A stretch of DNA of 16,032 nucleotides, from positions 1 to 16,032 of the forward strand of contig CAZLGQ010000009.1 in NCBI GenBank assembly GCA_964559575.1, in the 5' to 3' direction. This document shows positions 6,013 through 13,089 of the stretch, in pieces. This stretch comes from SKVL01 sp964559575. Its GTDB lineage: Bacteria > Patescibacteriota > Minisyncoccia > Phycocordibacterales > CSBR16-193. Numbering within the stretch: the first letter of the stretch is position 1; every line of letters begins with the position of its first letter. Both the position numbers and the translations under genes were made by a program. The notes under the pieces were generated by a model. It made no database searches. It saw nothing but the letters and a program-made list of their open reading frames with translations, and had not been told where the DNA came from.

Positions 6013-8709
6013 ATGTCCGTTTTTTATAAAAAAGAAATTAAAGAAGTTATAGATTATCTATCTTCTGATTCAGATAAAGGTCTTACCTCAAGTGAAGCTA
6101 ATAAAAGAATAGAAAGAGATGGTTTAAATAAAATACCTGAGTCTAAACCTGATGGACTTTTTAAGATATTCTTACGTCAATTTAAAAGCCCGCTCATATA
6201 TCTTCTTGTATTAGCTGCTATTTTTCTTTTTTATTTAGGAGATAATATAGATGCTTTTATTATTATTTTTATTCTTTTGTTTAATGCCGTTTTAGGAACT
6301 ATTCAAGAAGGTAAAGCACAAAATGCTTTGGAGGCATTAAAAAAAATGTTAACCTCAGAAGCTTTGATAGTACGGGATGGAAAAGAGGTTGTAGTTGAAG
6401 CTGATCAGTTAGTTAAGGGTGATATTTTTATACTATCGGAAGGAGATAAGATCCCGGCAGATGCAAGATTAATATCTTCAAATAACCTTAAGGTTTCTGA
6501 GTCAGCCTTAACAGGAGAGTCTAAGCCTGTCTCAAAATCAAACGATGTTATAAACAAAGATAAATTATCTGTATCTGATCAAACCAATATGGTGTTTAAG
6601 GGTTCTTATGTGGTTTCTGGTAATGGAAGGGCTGTTGTTATTGCTACTGGTCTTGAAACTGTAGTTGGAGGGATATCAGCAAAGTTAAGTACCATTGATA
6701 CTGAAGTACCTTTAAAGAAAAGAATAAAAGGATTATCAAGGTTAATAATAACCGTTATTTTAATAATGGCGGGATTTATCTTCTCTCTTGGAATAACCGC
6801 AGGACAGAGTGCTCACGATATGTTGCTTATAGTTATCGCTATAGTTGTTTCTTCAATACCGGAAGGACTTCCTGTTGTTATTACTTTGGTTTTGGCAACC
6901 GGAGTTTGGAGAATGAGTAAAAAGAATGCTCTGGTTAAAAGGCTTCAAGCTGTTGAGGCGTTAGGTCAAGCTAAAGTTATAGCTGTTGATAAAACAGGAA
7001 CAATTACAAGAAATGAATTAATGGTTAGTGAAATTTATTTTAATCAAAATAATTTTCCAGTTTCCGGTTTTGGTTATGAAACAGAAGGTGAAATTACTGG
7101 TATTAACAAAGATGAGGACAGTTATATCTTAAGACGTTTTGCCGAGGTTTCTGCTTTTACTTCTGATGCCAGAGTTAGGTATAACGAAGAAGAGAGTGTT
7201 TGGCAGGTTACCGGTGATCCAACAGAAGCTGCTATGAGGGTTTTTGCCGGTAAGGCCGGAGTTTCAAAAGAAGAAATAGAAAAAACTTATTCCAAGGTGT
7301 CTGAAATACCCTTCAGTTCTGATAATAAGTTTCATGCGGTAATAAACAAAAAAGAAGAAATCAATTCTCTTTCTTTAATAGGAGCACCGGAGGTCGTTAT
7401 TTCTAAATCGAAATATATTTTGGAAAATGGAGAAATAAGATCTATCAACAAAGAGGATATAGAAAAAATTGAAGACGAAGTTCATAGAATGTCGGATCAA
7501 GGTCTTAGAGTTTTAGGACTTGCTTTTGTTGATGATGTTGAAGAGGAAGTTGATGAAAATTATATACCCGAGTCTGTATTTTTAGGTTTAGCTGCAATGT
7601 CTGATGTTAAAAGAAGAAATGTTAAGGATTCGGTAAGACGTGTTCATGAAGCCGGGGTTAATTTAGTAATGATTACAGGTGATCATAAAATTACAGCCAG
7701 AGCTATCGCAAAACAGGTTGGTATATATTCTGAAGGAGACAGGGTAATTTTAGGTTCGGAGTTAGATTCAATGACTTCTGAAGAGTTGGCTAAAGTTTTA
7801 CCTGAGACTACAGTATTTGCTCGAGTCACACCGGAACACAAACTTAAAATAGTTGGCGGATATAGAGCCCTAGGACAGGTAGTAGCTATGACAGGAGATG
7901 GAGTAAATGATGCTCTTTCTTTGGTTTCTGCTGACCTTGGAGTGGCAATGGGTAAGATAGGTACTGAAGTTGCTAAAGAGGCATCGGACATAATTCTTCT
8001 TGATGATAATTTTGCAAGTATTATTTCTGCAATGGAAGAAGGAAGAGCTATATATATGAGAATAAAAAGAGTTATTCTTTATCTCTTTTCTACCAGTTTT
8101 GGTGAAGTAATAACCATTACTACAGCTATTATGTTGGGACTTCCGCTTCCTCTTTTGGCAGCTCAGATCATTTGGTTAAATGTAGTAACTGACGGAATTT
8201 TAGTAGCTCCTTTATCCATGGACCCTAAGGAGAAAAATATTTTAAATATATCTTTTGAGAAACCAAAAAGGTGGGTCGTAGACGGTCTTATGGGTTTAAG
8301 GATATTTATAATGGGTGCCACAATGGCTTTAGTAACTATTTTTCTTTTTTATCATTATTTACCGGATGTCTCAGGTTTTGAGGACATGATAGATGAACAT
8401 CTCTTAAGAAAACCTTGGACCATTTCTCTTACGGTGTTAGCTGTATTTCAGTGGTTTAATGTTTGGAATGTTAGAACCACTACTTCTAGTATTTTTTCAA
8501 AAAAATTATTTTCTAATAAATGGCTTTTAGGAGCCATTGTTTTAGCTGTTTTATTACAGATAATGGTGGTTTATGTTCCTTTCATGCAAGAGATATTTAG
8601 AACTACGGCTTTAGACTTATCAGATTGGATAGTTATTTTAACTTTCGGTTTAACTATTGTTTTAGTAGAAGAGATCAGAAAGATGTTGATGAGATTTTGG
8701 GGAAAATAA
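6013..8709 (+). CDS. P-type cation-transporting ATPase, P2A (Ca2+-ATPase-like)
   Basis: ATP-driven cation pump in the cytoplasmic membrane, 898 residues, full length for bacterial P2-type ATPases. Domains in order: N-terminal cation_ATPase_N segment (about 1-60), M1-M2, actuator domain with TGES at 167-170, M3-M4 with PEGLP at 283-287, phosphorylation site DKTGT at D326, nucleotide-binding domain, hinge TGDGVND at 627-633, and M5-M10. M6 keeps NVVTDG, so the Asn/Thr/Asp of Ca2+ site II are present with the M4 Glu (E284). In M5 the site I Asn is Ser, while the Glu of GEV is kept, consistent with a one-site pump (PMR1-like). Oddities: the nucleotide-site KGAPE motif reads IGAPE, and GDGVNDAP reads GDGVNDAL. 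Substrate is likely Ca2+ or Mn2+ by family; this is inferred. It starts 17 bases after the previous stop. Confidence 0.93.
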   Translation: MSVFYKKEIKEVIDYLSSDSDKGLTSSEANKRIERDGLNKIPESKPDGLFKIFLRQFKSPLIYLLVLAAIFLFYLGDNIDAFIIIFILLFNAVLGTIQEGKAQNALEALKKMLTSEALIVRDGKEVVVEADQLVKGDIFILSEGDKIPADARLISSNNLKVSESALTGESKPVSKSNDVINKDKLSVSDQTNMVFKGSYVVSGNGRAVVIATGLETVVGGISAKLSTIDTEVPLKKRIKGLSRLIITVILIMAGFIFSLGITAGQSAHDMLLIVIAIVVSSIPEGLPVVITLVLATGVWRMSKKNALVKRLQAVEALGQAKVIAVDKTGTITRNELMVSEIYFNQNNFPVSGFGYETEGEITGINKDEDSYILRRFAEVSAFTSDARVRYNEEESVWQVTGDPTEAAMRVFAGKAGVSKEEIEKTYSKVSEIPFSSDNKFHAVINKKEEINSLSLIGAPEVVISKSKYILENGEIRSINKEDIEKIEDEVHRMSDQGLRVLGLAFVDDVEEEVDENYIPESVFLGLAAMSDVKRRNVKDSVRRVHEAGVNLVMITGDHKITARAIAKQVGIYSEGDRVILGSELDSMTSEELAKVLPETTVFARVTPEHKLKIVGGYRALGQVVAMTGDGVNDALSLVSADLGVAMGKIGTEVAKEASDIILLDDNFASIISAMEEGRAIYMRIKRVILYLFSTSFGEVITITTAIMLGLPLPLLAAQIIWLNVVTDGILVAPLSMDPKEKNILNISFEKPKRWVVDGLMGLRIFIMGATMALVTIFLFYHYLPDVSGFEDMIDEHLLRKPWTISLTVLAVFQWFNVWNVRTTTSSIFSKKLFSNKWLLGAIVLAVLLQIMVVYVPFMQEIFRTTALDLSDWIVILTFGLTIVLVEEIRKMLMRFWGK

Positions 8710-8733
8710 GTTGTGATAGTTTTTGAAAAATAA

Positions 8734-8742
8734 TGTTATAAT
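8734..8742 (+). promoter_or_regulatory. Extended -10 promoter element upstream of the methyltransferase-family gene
   Basis: TGTTATAAT, identical to the elements at 1860 and 15203. The ATG at 8765 is 22 bases after the hexamer, leaving a leader of about 15 bases. The element lies inside the 5' extension that would be read from a TTG at 8723, which argues that the extension is not coding. TTGTGA at 8711 is a poor -35 with a 20-base spacer. Confidence 0.55.
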
Positions 8743-8764
8743 TTACTTTAAATTAAATTTTAGT

Positions 8765-9355
8765 ATGGATATATTAATAGTTTTTAAATTTTTACAGAGT
8801 TTGATTGTAATAGCTCTACTCTTTTTTATTTTAGATATAAGAGCAACCAGAAGACAGTTCATTAAATCTCGTATCCCTCTTTTTATGGGTGTGATATTTT
8901 CTTTTTATGTTTTGGGTTATTTTCTAACTCTTTTTATTTTTCCGGAATCAGTGACCGTATTTGATTGGTTAGCCTTAATTCTTACTGTTTTAGGACTCTC
9001 TTTAGTCTTGAAAGCTCGTTTTGATCTTAGGGAATTTTATGCGTGGCCGGGATTTTTGAGACCCGACGCTAAAATAGTAAAAACCGGTATTTATTCATAC
9101 ATCAGACATCCTATTTCTGATTGAATATATATTTTTGTAATAGGAACATTATTAACTGTTGTTTATCATTCGGTTTTTATAGTTGGTTTAATGGTGGTGA
9201 TGTTAGCGGCACTGCTATTAGCTTCTATAACAGTAACCGCAAGATATGAAGAAAGAGCCCTGGAGGATCATTTTGGGGATGTTTATGTTATTTATAAAAA
9301 AAGGGTGCACGCAGTTTTTCCTTTTAAAGGTAGATCGTATGAGAATGAAGAATGA
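8765..9355 (+). pseudogene. Isoprenylcysteine carboxyl methyltransferase (ICMT)-family membrane protein, interrupted by one in-frame TGA
   Basis: The frame from ATG 8765 runs 119 codons to TGA at 9122-9124, then continues open in the same frame to TGA at 9353-9355. Read through, it gives a 196-residue protein with all expected family parts. These are membrane segments at about 5-24, 37-59 and 65-84, the SAM-pocket motif GIYSYIRHP at about 108-116, a further hydrophobic hairpin after the TGA, and the C-terminal motif RYEERALEDHFGDVY. The family includes ICMT, PEMT/NnrU-like and other SAM-dependent lipid or small-molecule methyltransferases; the substrate here is unknown. The TGA sits four residues after RHP, where family members usually have Gly (RHPxYxG), so one GGA-to-TGA change explains it. 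The downstream part has not decayed: the nonsense change is recent, a sequencing error, or is tolerated. Confidence 0.8.
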
Positions 9356-9382
9356 TAGATATTAAAAATTTAATTTATATCT

Positions 9383-9877
9383 ATGAGAAAAAGTTTTGAA
9401 AAATTTCTGATCACCATTATACGCCTTTTAATGGGCTGGATCTTTTTATGGAAGTTTTTAGATAAGCTTTTTGGATTTGGTTATGATACTCCAAAAGGTG
9501 AAGCTTGGATGGACGGCGTTTCTCCCACTAAAGATTTTTTGATGTATGATACTCAGGCCAGTCCTTTTTCTGAAGTTTTGGAAGTTATGGCCACTCAGCC
9601 TTGGGTTGATTGGTTATTTATGATAGGACTAGCTGGAATCGGTTCTGCTCTTATTCTGGGTATAATGATAAGACTTGCCGGTGTAGCCGGAGCTTTTATG
9701 TCTTTATTTATTTTTTTAGCCATAATACCTCCGGTAACAAATCCCATTGTTACTTATCATGTTGTGTATATATTTATCTTTCTCCTTTTAGCCGCTGTTC
9801 CGAGCGGTGAGTGGTTCGGTTTAGGTAAGTGGTGGGGCAAAACTTGGTTGATAAAGGGTTTCCCTTTTCTTAAATAA
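9383..9877 (+). CDS. DoxX-family integral membrane protein
   Basis: A 164-residue membrane protein with four predicted transmembrane helices at about 9-30, 76-94, 98-116 and 124-142, the standard DoxX/DoxD layout. The N-terminal helix carries the RLLMGWIFLWKFLDKLFG stretch characteristic of the thiosulfate:quinone oxidoreductase DoxD-like branch. The loop at 40-55 contains SPTKDFL, and the C-terminal end is WGKTWLIKGFPFLK. DoxX members are linked to thiosulfate-quinone oxidoreduction or respiratory and redox-stress membrane complexes. No partner subunit is nearby, so an actual redox reaction cannot be assigned. It begins 27 bases after the second stop of the methyltransferase-family gene. There is no Shine-Dalgarno sequence. 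Confidence 0.85.
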   Translation: MRKSFEKFLITIIRLLMGWIFLWKFLDKLFGFGYDTPKGEAWMDGVSPTKDFLMYDTQASPFSEVLEVMATQPWVDWLFMIGLAGIGSALILGIMIRLAGVAGAFMSLFIFLAIIPPVTNPIVTYHVVYIFIFLLLAAVPSGEWFGLGKWWGKTWLIKGFPFLK

Positions 9878-9891
9878 AGATAGATTGAAAG

Positions 9892-9919
9892 TTTTAAAAA
9901 TTTTCACAAATTTTTAAAA
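9892..9919. repeat. Perfect 12-bp AT-only inverted repeat after the DoxX gene
   Basis: TTTTAAAAATTT at 9892-9903 pairs with AAATTTTTAAAA at 9908-9919 around the loop TCAC. It lies 14 bases after the stop. It lacks a following T run, so it is a weak terminator at best; it could also be a protein-binding palindrome. Confidence 0.6.
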
Positions 9920-10014
9920 TACAGATTGATTGATATTTAGTTGATTAATTGAGATCTATAAAGTGTTTTAAAGTAAGGTTTGTTTACTTTGGAATATTTT
10001 CTTGAACAAAGTTT

Positions 10015-10044
10015 AAAATAAAAGGTTTTTATGTCTTTTATTTT
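10015..10044. repeat. Perfect 10-bp inverted repeat upstream of frr
   Basis: AAAATAAAAG at 10015-10024 pairs with CTTTTATTTT at 10035-10044 around a 10-base loop. It sits just upstream of the presumed frr promoter. It may be a weak bidirectional terminator or an operator-like site; no T run follows directly. Confidence 0.5.
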
Positions 10045-10063
10045 GTATATTGTTATTTTTTTT

Positions 10064-10069
10064 GATAAT
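10064..10069 (+). promoter_or_regulatory. Candidate -10 element for frr
   Basis: GATAAT matches five of six bases of TATAAT and ends 10 bases before the ATG at 10080, again giving a leader of only a few bases. No clear -35 is seen. The preceding hairpin-rich gap makes a promoter here likely. Confidence 0.35.
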
Positions 10070-10079
10070 ATTCTTATAT

Positions 10080-10634
10080 ATGAGTTACGATTTTTCTACA
10101 TTTAAAAAAAGAGGAGAAGAAATAAAAGATTGGCTTACTAAAGAGTTATCCGGTGTACGTACCGGTAAAGCCAGTCCGGTTATTTTAGATAATATAAAAG
10201 TTGAAGTTTATGGTTCAAAAATGCCCATAAATCAATTAGCTACCGTTATGGTAGACGGCCCGCGTAGTTTAGTGGTTACACCTTGGGATGCTTCTGTTGT
10301 AAAAAATATTGAGAAAGCTCTTCATAATAGTGACCTAGGTTTGTCTATTAATGTGGGGGATTCAAGTATAAGGATCAATTTTCCTGAACTTACTTCTGAG
10401 AGAAGGCAATCGTTGGTAAAAGTTACTAAACAAAAAACAGAAGAAGCTAAAGTTTCATTAAGAAATGAGAGAGAAAAGGTTTGGGATAGTATACAGGAAG
10501 ATTATCGTAATGGAGATATAACTGAGGATGAGAAGTTTCGTTTTAAAGAAGAGTTACAAGGTCATTTAGATGGATATGTTAAAGAGGTGGAAGAGTTAGG
10601 TTTAAAAAAAGAAAAAGAAGTAAAAGGTGATTAA
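10080..10634 (+). CDS. frr: Ribosome recycling factor
   Basis: With EF-G, splits post-termination 70S ribosomes in the cytoplasm. From ATG 10080 it is 184 residues, the normal RRF length. An earlier ATG at 10050 would add a hydrophobic decapeptide (MLFFLIIFLY) foreign to the family and would overlap the presumed promoter, so it is rejected. Family signatures are clear: LSGVRTGKASPVILD near residues 23-37, VEVYGSKMPINQLATV, TPWDASVVKNIEKAL, and ERRQSLVK followed by VSLRNEREK in the long-helix domain. The helical domain I brackets the beta-rich domain II as usual. rseP starts 15 bases downstream, so frr and rseP are probably co-transcribed. In many bacteria frr is followed by dxr-uppS-cdsA-rseP; here the three middle genes are absent. 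Confidence 0.97.
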   Translation: MSYDFSTFKKRGEEIKDWLTKELSGVRTGKASPVILDNIKVEVYGSKMPINQLATVMVDGPRSLVVTPWDASVVKNIEKALHNSDLGLSINVGDSSIRINFPELTSERRQSLVKVTKQKTEEAKVSLRNEREKVWDSIQEDYRNGDITEDEKFRFKEELQGHLDGYVKEVEELGLKKEKEVKGD

Positions 10635-10649
10635 TTTGTTTTAAGTATT

Positions 10650-11753
10650 ATGACTATTATTATTTTTATAGCGATACTCGTGTTACTTATTTTAGTTCAT
10701 GAGTTTGGTCATTTTTTGGCGGCTAAGTATTTTGATATAAAAGTTGATGAATTTGGAATAGGATTTCCTCCACGTCTTAAAACTTTATTTTGGTGGGGAG
10801 AGACAAGATTTACTTTAAACGCCATTCCTTTTGGAGGATTTGTTAAAATTTTTGGGGAAGATCCAAGTGAAGAAACAATAGAAGGACCTGAAAAAGAAAG
10901 AAGTTTTTCAAATAAAAACAGAGCTAAACAGGCTGTAGTTTTGGTTTCAGGTGTTTTGTTTAATGCTTTTTTGGCTTTCATTTTTATTTCTTTAGCCTTT
11001 ATGTTTGGTATTCCGGCTTCTGAGGATGATCATGGTAAAGAATATATGAAAGATTCTCAGTTGGTTGTTACTTATGTATTAGAGGATTCTCCTGCTTACA
11101 TTGCAGGACTTGAAGCTGGAGATGTGATCATGAAAATAATAGATAGTAAAGGAGATAGTCAGAGTATTGATAACGCTGATCATTTTTCCGAAGTCATTAA
11201 AGAGAAAGAAGGAGAAGAGATAAGGGTTTCTTATAAAAGAGAAGGAGAAGAAAAAAAGGTATCTCTTACTGCCGAAGAGGGAGTTTTTGAAAGTGGTGAG
11301 CCAGCTATAGGTATAGGTATGAATACTGTTGGAATTGTATCGTTTCCTGTTCATATATCTTTTATTGAAGGTGCAAAGCACACTTTTAATTTGCTTATAG
11401 TTATTAGTGTTGAGTTGGTTAACTTTTTGGGAAGTATATTAACCGGTGGAGCTGATTTTTCACAAGTAGCCGGACCTGTCGGTATTGTGGAGTTAGTAGG
11501 AGATGCTTGGACTGTAGGTTTTGCTTTTCTTTTATACTTTACTGCTATAATTTCTCTTCATTTAACTATCATTAATCTTTTTCCTTTTCCGGCTCTTGAT
11601 GGGGGCAGGCTTTTATTTGTGGCAATAGAAGCAATTACAAGAAAGAGAATAAATCCACAGGTAGCAAACGCACTTAATGGATTAGGTTTTATTTTATTAA
11701 TAATTTTAATGATAGTTGTAACCGTAAGTGATGTTGTAAGGATATTTAACTAA
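10650..11753 (+). CDS. rseP: RIP metalloprotease RseP (site-2 protease family)
   Basis: Membrane zinc protease that cuts transmembrane substrates such as anti-sigma factors or leftover signal peptides. At 367 residues it is a compact single-PDZ form. The first membrane helix holds the zinc motif HEFGH at 17-21. The third zinc ligand is in NLFPFPALDGGR at 309-320 (LDGG 316-319). One PDZ domain spans about 137-208 (E. coli RseP has two). Further helices lie at about 98-120, 245-265, 288-312 and 345-365. A G-rich FGG segment near 61-63 matches the membrane-reentrant loop of the family. No rseA-like anti-sigma gene is in the window, so the substrate is unknown. An AT-rich hairpin follows the stop. 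Confidence 0.94.
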   Translation: MTIIIFIAILVLLILVHEFGHFLAAKYFDIKVDEFGIGFPPRLKTLFWWGETRFTLNAIPFGGFVKIFGEDPSEETIEGPEKERSFSNKNRAKQAVVLVSGVLFNAFLAFIFISLAFMFGIPASEDDHGKEYMKDSQLVVTYVLEDSPAYIAGLEAGDVIMKIIDSKGDSQSIDNADHFSEVIKEKEGEEIRVSYKREGEEKKVSLTAEEGVFESGEPAIGIGMNTVGIVSFPVHISFIEGAKHTFNLLIVISVELVNFLGSILTGGADFSQVAGPVGIVELVGDAWTVGFAFLLYFTAIISLHLTIINLFPFPALDGGRLLFVAIEAITRKRINPQVANALNGLGFILLIILMIVVTVSDVVRIFN

Positions 11754-11756
11754 AAG

Positions 11757-11782
11757 AAAATTAGACTTTTAGTTTAATTTTT
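11757..11782 (+). terminator. Weak AT-rich rho-independent terminator after rseP
   Basis: Stem of 11 pairs (11757-11767 with 11771-11781, one G-U pair), loop TTT; the descending arm itself ends in a T run. It starts 4 bases after the rseP stop. Low GC makes it weak, so partial read-through into proS is likely. Confidence 0.55.
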
Positions 11783-11786
11783 GTAA

Positions 11787-11792
11787 TATAAT
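11787..11792 (+). promoter_or_regulatory. -10 element upstream of proS
   Basis: Perfect TATAAT directly after the rseP terminator, ending 10 bases before the proS ATG at 11803. A transcript starting 6-8 bases downstream would have a leader of only 2-4 bases. No convincing -35 at standard spacing. Confidence 0.5.
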
Positions 11793-11802
11793 TTAATAAT
11801 AT

Positions 11803-13089
11803 ATGCGTCAGTCAAAACTTTTCACAAAAACCCGTAAAGAAGTTCCTTCAGATGAAAAAGCTAAAAATGCTAAACTTTTGATTCAAGCTGGATATATTGC
11901 TAAAGAAATGGCAGGTGTCTATTCTTTTTTACCGTTGGGTATGATGGTTGTTGAGAAAATTAAGCGAATTGTTAGAGAGGAGATGAATGCAATTGATAGT
12001 CAGGAGATATTAATGACTTCTCTTCAAAAAAAAGAACTTTGGCAAAAAACCAATAGGTGGGATGATTCAATTGTAGATGTTTGGTTTAAGTCTGAACTTA
12101 AATCCGGAGGTGAGGTAGGTCTTGGTTGGAGTCATGAAGAACCTATAGGAGAGATGATGAAAAATTATATCTCTAGTTATAAAGATATGCCTATTTCAGT
12201 TTTTCAGTTTCAAACAAAATTACGCAATGAAGTAAGAGCTAAAAGTGGAGTGATGAGAGGTAGAGAGTTTTTAATGAAAGATATGTATTCTTTTTGTGCT
12301 GATGAAAAGTCTCATCTTGAATATTATGAATCATCTAAACCCGCGTATATGAGAGTCTACGATAGACTTGGAATAGGGAAAGATACTTTTATTACTTTTG
12401 CTGCCGGTGGAGCTTTTACTAAGTTTAGTCATGAGTTTCAGACTGTTTGTGAGGCGGGAGAGGATACTGTTTATCTAAGTAAAGAAAAAGGTATAGCTAT
12501 AAATGAGGAAGTTTTAGATGAAGAAGTGATGAACAGCTTAGGTGTTACTCGAAGAGATTTGGTTAAAACAAAAACTGCAGAAGTGGGTAATATATTTAAT
12601 TTTGGTCAACAGATAGCTTCAGAGTTAGAACTTTTCTTTAAAAATGAAAAAGGAGAAAAGACTCCGGTTTGGATCGGTTCTTATGGAATAGGGATAACCC
12701 GTCTGATGGGAGTTTTAGTAGAAAAGTTCTCTGATGAAAAAGGAATTTCTTGGCCTTTTTCAGTAGCTCCATTTTCTTTTCATATTTTAAATATAGGTAA
12801 AAACGAAGAAGTGAATAATTTTGCTTTGGAGATATATAACTCAATGAAAGAAAGGGGAATTGAAGTTTTTTGGGATGATAGAGATAAAAGGGCCGGTGAA
12901 AAATTTGCGGATGCGGATCTTATGGGTATTCCTTATCAGATAATAATAAGTGATAAAGGTCTTGCCGGAGGAGAGGTTGAGTTTAAAGATAGAAGAACGA
13001 ATAAGGTTTCTTTAGTTGGTGAAGCGGATGTTTTGAACACTGCTTTAAAGATAATTAAAAATAATAGTAATGTTGAAAAAAATTCATAA
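11803..13089 (+). CDS. proS: Proline--tRNA ligase, short form lacking the editing insertion
   Basis: Charges tRNA-Pro with proline using ATP. It begins with the bacterial ProRS signature MRQSKLFTKTRKEVP. The class II catalytic core follows: LGWSHEEP at 107-114 (the TSEE-like region), motif 2 loop RNEVRAKSGVMRGREF at 141-156, FSHEFQ at 208-213 and motif 3 GIGITR at 295-300. The C-terminal anticodon-binding domain is at about 322-425 (VFWDDRDKRAGEKFADADL). At 428 residues it is far shorter than the roughly 570-residue bacterial form. The region between about residues 220 and 290, which normally holds the INS editing domain (deacylates Ala-tRNA-Pro), is only about 70 residues. Cis-editing is therefore absent, and no stand-alone editing gene is seen here. 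The gene overlaps mreB by 20 bases. Confidence 0.95.
   Translation: MRQSKLFTKTRKEVPSDEKAKNAKLLIQAGYIAKEMAGVYSFLPLGMMVVEKIKRIVREEMNAIDSQEILMTSLQKKELWQKTNRWDDSIVDVWFKSELKSGGEVGLGWSHEEPIGEMMKNYISSYKDMPISVFQFQTKLRNEVRAKSGVMRGREFLMKDMYSFCADEKSHLEYYESSKPAYMRVYDRLGIGKDTFITFAAGGAFTKFSHEFQTVCEAGEDTVYLSKEKGIAINEEVLDEEVMNSLGVTRRDLVKTKTAEVGNIFNFGQQIASELELFFKNEKGEKTPVWIGSYGIGITRLMGVLVEKFSDEKGISWPFSVAPFSFHILNIGKNEEVNNFALEIYNSMKERGIEVFWDDRDKRAGEKFADADLMGIPYQIIISDKGLAGGEVEFKDRRTNKVSLVGEADVLNTALKIIKNNSNVEKNS

Larger units (their letters stand above)
9878..10079. other. 202-bp non-coding region between the DoxX gene and frr
   Basis: No ORF of note, and no tRNA or riboswitch pattern recognised. It holds three inverted repeats: 9892-9919 (12-bp stem); AAAGTAA at 9970-9976 with TTACTTT at 9984-9990 (7-bp stem); and 10015-10044 (10-bp stem). 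A -10-like GATAAT follows at 10064. This is the largest gap between genes in the window and most likely marks a transcription-unit boundary. Confidence 0.6.

Noticed and set aside
8723..8764. TTG at 8723 as the start of the methyltransferase-family gene
   Set aside because: The 14 added residues are read across the TGTTATAAT promoter element; ATG at 8765 gives a natural N-terminal membrane helix.
10050..10079. ATG at 10050 as the frr start
   Set aside because: It adds a hydrophobic decapeptide not found in ribosome recycling factors and overlaps the presumed promoter; ATG at 10080 gives the normal length.
9878..10079. tRNA or riboswitch in the largest intergenic region
   Set aside because: No cloverleaf, GTTCRA-like T-loop or known aptamer core could be seen; the stems are AT-only hairpins.
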